Source: Clostridium sp. MCC353
GTDB taxonomy: Bacteria; Bacillota; Clostridia; Lachnospirales; Lachnospiraceae
Direction of reading: 5' to 3'
Length of the DNA: 64,000 bases
Assembly: GCF_018785315.1 (NCBI RefSeq)
Contig: NZ_WQPN01000066.1
Location: 62,001 to 126,000 of the forward strand
The position numbers were made by a program, and so were the translations under genes. Positions 25,513-34,393 of this stretch are shown piece after piece; position 1 is the stretch's first letter; every line of letters begins with the position of its first letter. The notes under the pieces were generated by a model. The model did no database searches, had not been told where the DNA came from, and saw nothing but the letters and a program-made list of their open reading frames with translations.

Positions 25513-25523
25513 TTTAAGTTAAA
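25513..25523. promoter_or_regulatory. Operator-like palindrome, copy 2 (XRE side)
   Basis: Second exact copy of TTTAAGTTAAA, 32 bases after the -10 hexamer and 33 bases before the ATG of the XRE-cupin regulator. A repressor bound here could block elongation; the two copies, 102 bases apart, could also support looping. The regulator encoded next is the likely ligand. This is inferred. Confidence 0.5.
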
Positions 25524-25556
25524 TATATCCTATAACGGGTGAAGGGGGAGGTATGC

Positions 25557-26090
25557 ATGGATATCGGGGCAAAGGTGAAAGAACTTCGAACTCTCAAAGG
25601 TCTGACCCAGGAAGAACTGGCGGACCGTGCCGAATTATCAAAAGGATTTATCTCACAGTTGGAAAGGGATCTGACATCGCCGTCCATCGCCACCCTGATG
25701 GACATTTTACAGTGTCTCGGCACCACCCTGGGAGAATTTTTCAACGAAACAGCCGAAGAACAGATCGTCTTTGGCAAACAGGATTATTTTGAAAAATACG
25801 ATGCTGAATTAAAAAATGAAATCAAGTGGATTATACCCAACGCACAGAAAAATATGATGGAGCCCATTATGCTGACACTGGAACCCGGCGGCTCCACCTA
25901 TCCCGATAACCCTCATGAAGGGGAAGAATTCGGTTATGTCCTTCAGGGAAGCATATCTATCCACATCGGAAGCAAAATATATAAAGCGAAGCGAGGAGAA
26001 TCCTTCTATTTTACTCCCGACAAAAAGCATTATCTCACCAGCAAAACCGGCGCTTCGCTGATTTGGGTCAGCTCACCGCCCAGCTTTTAA
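25557..26090 (+). CDS. XRE-type regulator with C-terminal cupin domain (PuuR-like)
   Basis: A 177-residue regulator. Residues 1-65 form an XRE helix-turn-helix (LRTLKGLTQEELADRAELSK and SPSIATLMDILQCLG). Residues 105-175 form a cupin barrel (PHEGEEFGYVLQGSISIHIG). Proteins of this layout, such as PuuR, regulate polyamine genes. It begins the potABCD operon, 24 bases before potA, so polyamine-responsive control is likely. The ATG at 25557 follows GGGGGAGG; an upstream GTG in frame would have no site. Confidence 0.92.
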   Translation: MDIGAKVKELRTLKGLTQEELADRAELSKGFISQLERDLTSPSIATLMDILQCLGTTLGEFFNETAEEQIVFGKQDYFEKYDAELKNEIKWIIPNAQKNMMEPIMLTLEPGGSTYPDNPHEGEEFGYVLQGSISIHIGSKIYKAKRGESFYFTPDKKHYLTSKTGASLIWVSSPPSF

Positions 26091-26114
26091 CATCATACTT
26101 CAGGAGGATAAACC

Positions 26115-27191
26115 ATGGGTCAGCCATTGATTGATTTAGTAAATATTACGAAGAGCTTCGACGGTACGGTCGTGTTGGACGATCTCAATCTGTCCGTTAC
26201 GGAGAATACATTTGTCACCTTATTGGGCCCCAGCGGATGCGGAAAGACCACTACCCTCAGGATCATCGGCGGTTTCGAAACAGCCGACACCGGAAAAGTG
26301 ATCTTTGACGGCCAGGATATCAGCAAAGTGCCGCCTAACAAACGCCAGTTAAACACCGTATTCCAGAAATACGCCCTCTTCACCCATATGAACATCGCCG
26401 AAAATATCGCTTTCGGCCTTAAAATAAAGAATAAACCTAAAACCTACATCCAGGATAAGATAAAATACGCGTTAAAACTGGTGAATTTAGACGGATTTGA
26501 AAACAGGAGCGTGGATTCCCTGAGCGGCGGCCAGCAGCAGCGTATAGCCATCGCCCGGGCCATCGTCAATGAACCCAGAGTTCTTCTTTTGGATGAACCC
26601 TTAGGAGCCCTGGACTTAAAACTGCGCCAGGATATGCAGTATGAACTGATCCGTTTGAAAAATGAACTGGGAATCACCTTCATTTACGTCACCCATGACC
26701 AGGAAGAAGCCTTAACCATGTCCGACACCATCGTCGTCATGAACCAGGGCTATATCCAGCAGATGGGCTCCCCCGAGCAGATCTACAATGAGCCGGAAAA
26801 TGCCTTCGTAGCCGATTTCATCGGAGAGAGCAACATCGTTCCCGGCATCATGATCCACGACGAACTGGTAGAGATTTTCGGAGCAAAATTCGCCTGCGTG
26901 GACAAAGGGTTCGGCAACCATAAGCCGGTGGACGTGGTGATCCGCCCCGAGGACATCGATCTGGTGGAACCGGAAGCGGGCACATTAAAAGGCGTCTGCA
27001 CCCATTTAATCTTCAAAGGCGTTCATTACGAGATGGAAGTCACCACCCCGGACGGCTTTGAGTGGCTCGTACACAGCACAGACATGTGCCCGGTTGGAAA
27101 AGAAGTCGGCATTCATGTGGATCCCTTTGATATCCAGATCATGAATAAGCCTGCTTCCGAAGATGAAGAGGCGGTGGGTGTAAATGAGTAA
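26115..27191 (+). CDS. potA: Spermidine/putrescine ABC transporter ATPase PotA
   Basis: A 358-residue ABC ATPase. Walker [20 protein letters not shown], signature LSGGQQQR, Walker [12 protein letters not shown] and switch [11 protein letters not shown] are all present. A C-terminal TOBE-like domain follows from about 240. It energises polyamine import by PotB-PotC. The potB start overlaps its end by eight bases. Confidence 0.95.
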   Translation: MGQPLIDLVNITKSFDGTVVLDDLNLSVTENTFVTLLGPSGCGKTTTLRIIGGFETADTGKVIFDGQDISKVPPNKRQLNTVFQKYALFTHMNIAENIAFGLKIKNKPKTYIQDKIKYALKLVNLDGFENRSVDSLSGGQQQRIAIARAIVNEPRVLLLDEPLGALDLKLRQDMQYELIRLKNELGITFIYVTHDQEEALTMSDTIVVMNQGYIQQMGSPEQIYNEPENAFVADFIGESNIVPGIMIHDELVEIFGAKFACVDKGFGNHKPVDVVIRPEDIDLVEPEAGTLKGVCTHLIFKGVHYEMEVTTPDGFEWLVHSTDMCPVGKEVGIHVDPFDIQIMNKPASEDEEAVGVNE

Positions 27192-27996
27192 AAAATTGTT
27201 AGCAGGGCCCTACCTTCTGTGGATGACCGCATTCACCCTGATTCCTCTGGCCCTGATCGTATATTACGGCATGACCGACAAGACGGGGGCATTTACCCTG
27301 TCCAATATCATCGCCATCACAACCGCGGAACACGCCAAAGCGCTGTGGCTGTCCCTGGGGTTATCCCTGTTCAGCACCATCGTCTGCCTGATCATGGCCT
27401 ATCCGCTGGCCATGATCCTGAGAAACCGGGGCGTGGGCCAGGGCAGCTTCGTGGTTTTCATATTCATTCTTCCCATGTGGATGAATTTTCTGCTCCGCAC
27501 ACTGGCGTGGCAGACATTATTGGAGAAAAATGGAGTGATCAACGGAATCTTATCCACACTCCATCTCCCAACCCAGTCACTTATCAACACTCCGGGAGCC
27601 ATAATTCTGGGCATGGTGTATAACTTCCTTCCTTTTATGGTCCTTCCTATTTATAATGTGCTCTGCAAAATTGACGATAACACCATCAACGCGGCCAAAG
27701 ACCTTGGGGCCAATTCCGTACAGACATTTTTCCGCATCTGGCTGCCGTTAAGCGTGCCGGGAATCATCAGCGGAATCACCATGGTTTTCGTGCCCGCCCT
27801 GACCACTTTCGTTATTTCCAATTTGCTGGGCGGCAGCAAGATCCTCTTAATCGGCAATGTGATCGAGCAGGAATTTACCAAAGGAAGCAACTGGCATCTC
27901 GGTTCCGGCCTTTCCTTAGTGCTCATGGTATTTATCTTAATCAGCATGGCGCTCATTGCCAAATATGATAAAAACGGGGAGGGGACATCGTTCTAA
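27184..27996 (+). CDS. potB: Spermidine/putrescine ABC permease PotB
   Basis: A 270-residue permease with six membrane segments. [20 protein letters not shown] is typical of PotB, and the contact loop is [20 protein letters not shown]. The stop overlaps potC by one base (TAATG), and the start overlaps potA. This tight packing shows one translational unit. Confidence 0.95.
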   Translation: MSKKLLAGPYLLWMTAFTLIPLALIVYYGMTDKTGAFTLSNIIAITTAEHAKALWLSLGLSLFSTIVCLIMAYPLAMILRNRGVGQGSFVVFIFILPMWMNFLLRTLAWQTLLEKNGVINGILSTLHLPTQSLINTPGAIILGMVYNFLPFMVLPIYNVLCKIDDNTINAAKDLGANSVQTFFRIWLPLSVPGIISGITMVFVPALTTFVISNLLGGSKILLIGNVIEQEFTKGSNWHLGSGLSLVLMVFILISMALIAKYDKNGEGTSF

Positions 27997-28796
27997 TGAC
28001 AAAGTTAAGAAGAAACTTACAGAAAATATGGCAGGATTTCTATCTGGCCCTGATTTTGATCTTCCTGTATGCCCCCATCGCCACCATGATGGTATTGTCC
28101 TTTAATAAGTCGAAATCCAGAACCCAGTGGGGCGGCTTCACCCTTCAGTGGTATACCCAGATGTTTGAAAGCCGCAATATCATGGATGCGCTTACCAACA
28201 CCCTGGTGATCGCGCTCCTCTCCGCCCTGATCGCCACCATCATCGGCACCGTAGCCGCTATCGCGATCAACAGCATGACCCGGACGCCCCGCAGCATCAT
28301 CATGGGCATCACCAATATTCCCATGCTGAACGCGGAAATCGTGACCGGCATATCGCTGATGCTGACTTTTATTGCGTTTGGAATATCACTTGGCTTCAAA
28401 ACCATTTTGATTTCCCATATAACGTTTAACATTCCATATGTGATTCTCAATGTCATGCCAAAGTTAAAGCAGACCGACCGCTATACCTACGAAGCCGCCC
28501 TGGATCTGGGGGCAGCTCCTATTCCTGCATTTTTTAAGGTGGTATTTCCGGATATTCTGCCCGGCGTGCTGTCCGGGTTTTTGATGGCATTTACCATGTC
28601 TCTGGATGACTTTATCATCACACATTTTACCAGAGGCGCGGGAATCAATACCCTGTCCACATTGATTTACAGTGAAGTGCGGCGCGGCATCAAACCGTCC
28701 ATGTATTCCTTGTCAACTGTAATCTTTGCAACGGTGCTGGTACTATTGCTGATTGTGAACTTTAAACCCAACAACAAAAACCGCCATACTGCATAG
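27996..28796 (+). CDS. potC: Spermidine/putrescine ABC permease PotC
   Basis: A 266-residue permease. Signature stretches are LYAPIATMMVLSFNKSKS near the N-terminus and AALDLGAAPIPAFFKVVFPD, the ABC-contact loop, followed by SLDDFIITHFTRG, a well-conserved PotC motif. It pairs with PotB in the membrane. Confidence 0.95.
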   Translation: MTKLRRNLQKIWQDFYLALILIFLYAPIATMMVLSFNKSKSRTQWGGFTLQWYTQMFESRNIMDALTNTLVIALLSALIATIIGTVAAIAINSMTRTPRSIIMGITNIPMLNAEIVTGISLMLTFIAFGISLGFKTILISHITFNIPYVILNVMPKLKQTDRYTYEAALDLGAAPIPAFFKVVFPDILPGVLSGFLMAFTMSLDDFIITHFTRGAGINTLSTLIYSEVRRGIKPSMYSLSTVIFATVLVLLLIVNFKPNNKNRHTA

Positions 28797-28824
28797 GCCG
28801 GTTTTCCAAGGAATGTGGATTATT

Positions 28825-29838
28825 ATGAAAAAAAAGACAAAACTTATCATATGCCTGTCAGCGGTTCTGCTCGGCATCCTCTGCGCCTGTCTGATTTTAT
28901 TTTTTACCAGCCCGAAACAGCGGCTGGGCAGACAGATGACATTGGGCGCTAAATATTTGACAGAGAATAATTATGAAGAGGCGGTTATCGCCTTCACCGC
29001 AGCCATTGAAATAGAACCAAGGCTGGCAGAGGCTTATCTGGGACGTGCAGAGGCCTTTCTTGGCTTGGCCGCTGCCCCCGGGAGCAGTTCTGAAGAGGAA
29101 CAGGCACAATGGTTCACGGATGCGGAAAATGACTATCTGATGGTTCTCTCAATTGATACAACGATAGAAGAGGCCTACCTCAAACTGGCCGGGTTATACA
29201 CAGACCAGAACCGTCTGGACGACCTTATCCACATTTTAAGGGATGGTTATGCAGCTACAGGCAGTGAGGATTTCCAGGCTCAACTGGATGAACTGGATAA
29301 ACCGGCCGGGGATGATATGGTCCAGTGGAGCGATCCGGCTATGGAAAAACTGGTACGGGAAGCCGTCAATATAGAGAGCGGCCCTGTATATGTAAGAGAT
29401 TTGGACGATATACAGACCTTGGAAATTCTCGGGGATCAGTACATTTTTATAAAAAGAACGCCAGGCAGTAATACCACCGATAGTGATACTGACTACGACT
29501 GGAGTTACCGCTTCCTGACCCGGTTGTCAAATGAAAATAACAGCGGCTGGAAACTGGATGCATATTATTCCCCTTACGAAGATGCTGAACGGGTCATGGT
29601 AAGAGGGAATATCAAAGATGTGGAATCCCTCTGGTATTTCCGCAATCTGAAGACCGTTCAAATAATAGCCAACCACATTTCCGATGTTTCGATACTGAAA
29701 CGCATGGATTTGGACAGCGCCAATTTCTGGGCCAATGAGATTTCAGATACCAGTTTCCTGGAACAATATGGCGTTTTCGAACACACCTCCGAACAGTTTG
29801 TGGAGATCGGAGATATTTTATCTAACCCTGAAACCTAA
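28825..29838 (+). CDS. Membrane-anchored TPR protein inserted in the pot operon
   Basis: A 337-residue protein not normally part of potABCD. It starts with a basic N-terminus and a hydrophobic segment (about 6-27; LCAC could also be a lipobox). Residues 40-150 hold TPR repeats (AKYLTENNYEEAVIAFTAAI, AYLGRAEAFLG, AYLKLAGLYTDQNRL). The C-terminal third has leucine-rich-like phrases such as SLWYFRNLKTVQIIANHISD. The ATG at 28825 is four codons into the longest frame. It lies between potC and potD in the same direction, so it is probably cotranscribed and acts at the outer membrane face. Function unknown. Confidence 0.8.
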   Translation: MKKKTKLIICLSAVLLGILCACLILFFTSPKQRLGRQMTLGAKYLTENNYEEAVIAFTAAIEIEPRLAEAYLGRAEAFLGLAAAPGSSSEEEQAQWFTDAENDYLMVLSIDTTIEEAYLKLAGLYTDQNRLDDLIHILRDGYAATGSEDFQAQLDELDKPAGDDMVQWSDPAMEKLVREAVNIESGPVYVRDLDDIQTLEILGDQYIFIKRTPGSNTTDSDTDYDWSYRFLTRLSNENNSGWKLDAYYSPYEDAERVMVRGNIKDVESLWYFRNLKTVQIIANHISDVSILKRMDLDSANFWANEISDTSFLEQYGVFEHTSEQFVEIGDILSNPET

Positions 29839-29869
29839 AGTCTCACACCACACGAAAGGAAATCTGACT

Positions 29870-30982
29870 ATGAAAAAGAGAGTATCAGCACTGGCAGCTT
29901 TGACCGTTTTAGCTGCCGTAACTGCCTTAAACGGCTGCCAGAAAGGCGGTTCTTCCAGCAGCGGAAATGCCAATGAAAAAACCGACAGCAGCAAGTTATA
30001 CGTATATAACTGGGGAGAATATATCGATGAAGCGGTAATCGACATGTTTGAAGAGGAAACCGGAATTGAAGTGGTATACGACATGTTTGAAACCAATGAA
30101 GACATGTACCCGGTTATCGAAGCGGGCGCCGTTACCTATGACGTGGTGTGCCCCTCCGACTACATGATCCAGAAGATGATAGAAAATGACCTGCTGGCCG
30201 AGATCAACATGGACAATGTGCCTAACGTCAAGGAAATCGATCCCCAGTATATGGAAGATTCCAAAAGCTTTGACCCGGAAAACAAGTATTCCGTGCCTTA
30301 CTGCTGGGGAACCGTAGGAATCCTCTACAACACCTCAAAAGTAGCACCTGAAGACGTTCCCACCAAATGGTCCGATTTATGGAATGACAAATTCAGCGGC
30401 GAAATCCTGATGCAGGACAGCGTGAGGGACGCATTCATGGTGGCATTGAAATCAAAAGGCTATTCCATGAACAGCACAAATGAAGCAGAACTGCAGGAGG
30501 CCAAAGACCTTCTGATCCAGCAGAAACCTCTGGTTCAGGCATATGTTATCGATCAGGTGCGGGATAAGATGATCGGCGGAGAAGCCGCCATCGGCGTTAT
30601 CTATTCCGGCGAAATGCTGTTCATCCAGGAACAGGTTGCTGAACTGGGCCTTGACTATGACTTAAATTATGTGATCCCCGAAGAAGGAACTAATGTATGG
30701 ATCGATTCCTGGGTAATTCCTAAGAACGCCAAGAATAAAGAAAATGCGGAAAAATGGATTGATTTCCTCTGCCGCCCGGAAATCGCCAAGATGAATTTTG
30801 AATACATCACCTACCCCACTCCAAACAAAGGGGCCTTTGATCTCCTGGATCCGGAGCTTCAGAACAACAAAGCCATTTTCCCGGATAAAAGCGACCTGAA
30901 CAACTGCGAAGTGTTCAAGTATCTGGGCGATGAAGTGGATACTGTCTATAATGAACTTTGGAAAGAAGTTAAATCTAATTAA
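29870..30982 (+). CDS. potD: Spermidine/putrescine-binding lipoprotein PotD
   Basis: A 370-residue receptor. The signal peptide ends in the lipobox LNGC near residue 24. LYVYNWGEYIDEAVIDMFEE and YDVVCPSDYMIQKMIENDLL are typical of PotD, as are SVPYCWGTVGILYN and TNVWIDSWVIPKNAKN. The ATG at 29870, eight bases after AAAGGA, gives a clean signal peptide. A longer frame starting inside the TPR gene is rejected. Confidence 0.95.
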   Translation: MKKRVSALAALTVLAAVTALNGCQKGGSSSSGNANEKTDSSKLYVYNWGEYIDEAVIDMFEEETGIEVVYDMFETNEDMYPVIEAGAVTYDVVCPSDYMIQKMIENDLLAEINMDNVPNVKEIDPQYMEDSKSFDPENKYSVPYCWGTVGILYNTSKVAPEDVPTKWSDLWNDKFSGEILMQDSVRDAFMVALKSKGYSMNSTNEAELQEAKDLLIQQKPLVQAYVIDQVRDKMIGGEAAIGVIYSGEMLFIQEQVAELGLDYDLNYVIPEEGTNVWIDSWVIPKNAKNKENAEKWIDFLCRPEIAKMNFEYITYPTPNKGAFDLLDPELQNNKAIFPDKSDLNNCEVFKYLGDEVDTVYNELWKEVKSN

Positions 30983-31005
30983 TTTTCCCCGTAACTCCGG
31001 GAACC

Positions 31006-31051
31006 AAAAAAGTGATGAAGGGTTTATCAGAATCCCTTCATCACTTTTTTT
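31006..31051 (+). terminator. Bidirectional terminator between potD and the LytTR gene
   Basis: The stem AAAAAAGTGATGAAGGG / CCCTTCATCACTTTTTTT is perfect with an 11-base loop. The right arm forms the last codons of the convergent LytTR gene, so it serves both transcripts. Confidence 0.92.
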
Positions 31052-31722
31052 ACCTCGTCTCTATAATATCTTCCCACCGGCAGTTTTGTCTCGTCTTCCA
31101 AAACCACCTGCCCCAAGCGGTAATCTCTCATATACTTACCATTTACCAGATATCCCCGGTGTATGCGCACAAAGCCTTCCCGCTTCAATTCCTCTTCCAG
31201 TTCCATGAGCGAAGCGTAAAACCGGTAAACCTCATCCCTGACATGGGCGTACACAACCCGGTTCTTCACCGAAAGATACCGGATTTCACTGATAGGAAGT
31301 TTTTCCGGCATTTTTCTGATGGTCACGTTCAGACTGGTCTGACGTTTCTCCTCATATTCACTCCATGCCCTTAATAACACACCGTCAAACTCCTCTTCTG
31401 CAAATGGGCTTTTCAGATAATACACGCCTTTCTCCATGGCTTTTGCGTCATGAAAGCCCTTTCCATATATCACAAAAACTGCCCTGCTCCCCAATTCTTT
31501 CGCCGCCTTAACAATTTCCGGGCAGTTAAAATTCCGGCCGTCAACCGTAATAAAAATCAGATCCGCCTGATGGGGATTCTTTTCAATATGTTTCAGCATA
31601 GCATTCCTGTATGTAAATGTTATGATCTTCGCCTCCATCTGAAACTTTTCCACAGCCCTGTAAAGCCGTTCCTTATAGGCATTCCTGGCCGGCGTATCAT
31701 CATACAAATAAATTGTAACCAT
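31027..31722 (-). CDS. LytTR-type response regulator with degenerate receiver
   Basis: A 231-residue protein. Residues 1-118 look like a receiver: the acidic pair YDD sits at 7-9, but where the phosphoacceptor Asp should follow LIF the sequence is ADLIFITVDG, giving Thr59. Residues about 130-231 are a LytTR DNA-binding domain (PISEIRYLSVKNRVVYAHV, FVRIHRGYLVNGKYMRDY). No kinase gene is adjacent. It may work without phosphorylation. Targets are unknown. The last codons form half of the bidirectional terminator. Confidence 0.85.
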   Translation of the reverse strand: MVTIYLYDDTPARNAYKERLYRAVEKFQMEAKIITFTYRNAMLKHIEKNPHQADLIFITVDGRNFNCPEIVKAAKELGSRAVFVIYGKGFHDAKAMEKGVYYLKSPFAEEEFDGVLLRAWSEYEEKRQTSLNVTIRKMPEKLPISEIRYLSVKNRVVYAHVRDEVYRFYASLMELEEELKREGFVRIHRGYLVNGKYMRDYRLGQVVLEDETKLPVGRYYRDEVKKVMKGF

Positions 31723-32222
31723 TGCTCTTCTCCCACCACGTATAAATACTATTTCTTATGCCTCTATTATACACGGTTTTTCGCCCTATAGTTACATTTA
31801 TTTCTTTTTTATTAATATTTTTTTAATTTTGTAACTTTTTCACATTTCTTTCAAGTATTTACTGGGGAATTTAGCTCTTCTTACACCAATACCTTCCCAG
31901 GAATTGCAGTATCTCCGTCCAACTGCCAAGGCGGAGCCGGGACGCTTCTCACGGATTCAGCGATTTGTTCCGGCTGCCGGCAGTTCTTAGGCCGGAAGGG
32001 AACAAAATGGAGGGGAACCCTCTGACCTCAAAGTCAGAGGGTTAGGGAGCCTGAATTGAGAATTTCTTCAGAAATTCTCAATGAATACTCCCGGTACCCT
32101 CCATTTTGTTTCCTTCCGGCCTTAGAACTGCCGATAGCCGGAACCATGAGCTGAATCCGTGAGAAGCGTCCCGGCCCCGCCTTGGCAGTTGGACGGAGAT
32201 ACGGCAATTCCCACCACTCTCA
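31723..32222. other. Spacer upstream of the LytTR gene, containing a fold-back element
   Basis: No gene is visible in these 500 bases. The first 180 (31723-31900) are AT-rich and probably carry the LytTR promoter. The rest is occupied by the 310-base inverted-repeat element described separately. Confidence 0.6.
31901..32210. repeat. 310-base fold-back element with 114-base arms
   Basis: Arms 31901-32014 and 32097-32210 are inverted copies that align without gaps at 104 of 114 positions. Most mismatches fall at two short patches (six bases near 31960 and two near 31976). The 82-base centre holds two perfect hairpins: AACCCTCTGAC / GTCAGAGGGTT (32016-32043) and ATTGAGAATTTC / GAAATTCTCAAT (32054-32081). 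No open frame or target duplication is evident. It lies between the end of trmL and the promoter of the LytTR gene. It could be a miniature mobile element or a large structured RNA. Confidence 0.92.
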
Positions 32223-32714
32223 CTATTTCCACTCGTATTTTGTCAAATGCCCCTCTAAAGTCATCTTCTCAAACCCGTTCTGCCTCAGCGCCTCATATAA
32301 CACAATCGCTACCGAGTTCGAAAGGTTTAATGAGCGGATGTCTCCCCACATGGGAATCCTTACACAGGTTTCCTGATTCTCAAGCAGAATCTCTTCCGGT
32401 ATTCCTGCGCTCTCCTTGCCGAACATGATGTAACAGTCAGGTTCGTAACTGACATCAGAATAGACCTGAGGCGCCTTTGTGGTGGCCATATAAATCTTAG
32501 CCCCCGGATTCCTGTTTAAAAAGTCCTGATAGTCACAATAAACCGTCACATCCAGTTTATCCCAATAATCCAGGCCCGCCCGCTTTAAAGCTTTTTCATT
32601 GATCTTAAAACCCAGGGGTTCAATCAGATGAAGCTTGGTCCCTGTTGCCACACAGGTTCTTCCTATATTTCCCGTATTGGCCGGCATTTCCGGCTCAAAT
32701 AATACTACATTCAT
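32223..32714 (-). CDS. trmL: tRNA (cytidine/uridine-34-2'-O)-methyltransferase TrmL
   Basis: A 163-residue SPOUT methyltransferase. It shows NVVLFEPEMPANTGNIGRTC at the start, GKESAGIPEEILLENQETCV and the knot motif RSLNLSNSVAIVLYEALRQ at the C-terminal end. TrmL methylates the wobble ribose of leucine tRNAs using S-adenosylmethionine. It lies 15 bases after the aminotransferase gene. Confidence 0.95.
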   Translation of the reverse strand: MNVVLFEPEMPANTGNIGRTCVATGTKLHLIEPLGFKINEKALKRAGLDYWDKLDVTVYCDYQDFLNRNPGAKIYMATTKAPQVYSDVSYEPDCYIMFGKESAGIPEEILLENQETCVRIPMWGDIRSLNLSNSVAIVLYEALRQNGFEKMTLEGHLTKYEWK

Positions 32715-32729
32715 CGCTGTTTCCTTCTC

Positions 32730-33899
32730 TTATACATTTCCATCCAGCCTGCGGATAAAGCGGTCCATTCTTCCCAGCGCCTCTTTCAAATTCTTTAAGG
32801 AGTATGCATAGGAAATGCGCAGATACCCTTCACCACAGTCGCCGAAGGCGGTTCCCGGCACCACAGCCACCTTTTCTTCCTGTAAAAGCCTGGTGGCGAA
32901 TTCATCGGAGGTCATGCCGAACCGTTTGATGCTGGGGAATGTGTAAAACGCTCCATGGGGTTCGAAGCACTCCAGCCCCATCTCCTTAAAGGTATGCATC
33001 AAATAGCGCCTTCTCTGGTTATAGGATTCCCGCATGTTCACCACGTCCTCATCCCCATTGCGGAGCGCAGACACGGCTGCATACTGGCTGGTTGTGGGAG
33101 CGCACATGATGGCAAACTGGTGGATTTTAAGCATCTGCTGGAGAATCTCTGCCGGTGCCGCCGCATAACCCAGCCTCCATCCGGTCATGGCATAGGATTT
33201 GGAAAATCCGTTGATTAACACAGTCCGTTCTTTCATGCCAGGTTCTGCCGCAATGGTGGCGTGCTTGTCTTTATAGGTGAGTTCCGAATAGATTTCATCG
33301 GAAATGACGAACAAGTCCTTTTCAATCACGATCTTTGCGATGGCTTCCACATCGCTTTTTTCCATAATCGCGCCGGTTGGGTTGTTTGGAAACGGCATGA
33401 TCAGGATCTTGGTTTTATCCGTAATCTTTTCCAGCAGTTTTTCCGGGGTCAGCTTAAACTGGTCTTTTTCCTCCAGTTCAATGATCACAGGCACTCCGTC
33501 CGCAAGCACCGTACAGGGCACATAGGACACGTAGCTGGGCTGAGGGATCAAAACCTCATCTCCAGGATTTAACATGGCTCTCAGGGCGATATCGATGGCC
33601 TCAGAACCTCCTACCGTCACCATAACCTCGTGATCCGGGTCATATGTAACTTTGCATTTCCTGTTCAGATAATTGCTGATCTCCACTTTCAGTTCTTTTA
33701 AACCGGCGTTGGAGGTATAAAACGTGCGGCCCTTCTCTAAGGAATAGATTCCCTCTTCCCGGATATGCCATGGGGTGTCAAAATCAGGTTCGCCCACGCC
33801 CAGGGAAATTGCGTCCTTCATCTCACTTACAATATCAAAAAATTTACGGATTCCTGAAGGCGGAATCACTGTTACTTTATCAGCTAATGGATTTCTCAT
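32730..33899 (-). CDS. Class I/II PLP-dependent aminotransferase
   Basis: A 389-residue fold-type I aminotransferase. The PLP-binding Lys lies in INGFSKSYAMTGWRLGY, with SLGVGEPDFDTP at the N-terminus and PFPNNPTGA in the middle, like aromatic or broad-specificity aminotransferases (PatA/AraT). The amino donor cannot be named. Its start overlaps the Lrp-family gene by four bases, which implies joint control. A C-terminal Arg lies in EGYLRISYA. Confidence 0.93.
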   Translation of the reverse strand: MRNPLADKVTVIPPSGIRKFFDIVSEMKDAISLGVGEPDFDTPWHIREEGIYSLEKGRTFYTSNAGLKELKVEISNYLNRKCKVTYDPDHEVMVTVGGSEAIDIALRAMLNPGDEVLIPQPSYVSYVPCTVLADGVPVIIELEEKDQFKLTPEKLLEKITDKTKILIMPFPNNPTGAIMEKSDVEAIAKIVIEKDLFVISDEIYSELTYKDKHATIAAEPGMKERTVLINGFSKSYAMTGWRLGYAAAPAEILQQMLKIHQFAIMCAPTTSQYAAVSALRNGDEDVVNMRESYNQRRRYLMHTFKEMGLECFEPHGAFYTFPSIKRFGMTSDEFATRLLQEEKVAVVPGTAFGDCGEGYLRISYAYSLKNLKEALGRMDRFIRRLDGNV

Positions 33900-34378
33900 G
33901 GGGTTATTAACATCCTTTCGTCCTGGACCTCGTTAACGAGAACCGTACCGTGATCCTTATATTTTTTCAATACAAAATGGGTTGCGGTGCTGAGCACTGA
34001 TTCCATCGGCGATAATTTCTCCGATACAAACTGGGCCACCTGTCTCATGGTCCTGCCTTCAATGAAAACAGTGAAATCAAATGCGCCGGACATCAGATAT
34101 ACGGAGTTCACCTCACTGTACTGATAAATACGTTCTGCAATTTTGTCAAATCCCATGCCTCTTTGAGGAGTTACCTTAACTTCAATTAATGCTACAACTT
34201 TCTCGTCGCTGGTATTATCCCAGTTAATCAGGGTATGGTAACCACAGATAATATTCTCTTTTTCCATGTCGGCAATCTCATTGGCGACCGCGACTTCACT
34301 TTCTCCTAATAGAACCGCCAGGTCTTTGATGTCGATTCTGCTGTTCTTTTCAATAACCGCCAAAATTTTCTCTCTCAT
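33896..34378 (-). CDS. Lrp/AsnC-family transcriptional regulator
   Basis: A 160-residue regulator. Residues 1-55 carry the helix-turn-helix (VIEKNSRIDIKDLAVLLGE), and residues 65-145 form the ligand-binding RAM domain (ALIEVKVTPQRGMGFDKIAE, GAFDFTVFIEG). Coupled to the aminotransferase by a four-base overlap, it probably senses an amino acid handled by that enzyme. Ahead is a clear AGGAGG before its ATG. Confidence 0.93.
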   Translation of the reverse strand: MREKILAVIEKNSRIDIKDLAVLLGESEVAVANEIADMEKENIICGYHTLINWDNTSDEKVVALIEVKVTPQRGMGFDKIAERIYQYSEVNSVYLMSGAFDFTVFIEGRTMRQVAQFVSEKLSPMESVLSTATHFVLKKYKDHGTVLVNEVQDERMLITP

Positions 34379-34393
34379 AAAATTGCCTCCTGA

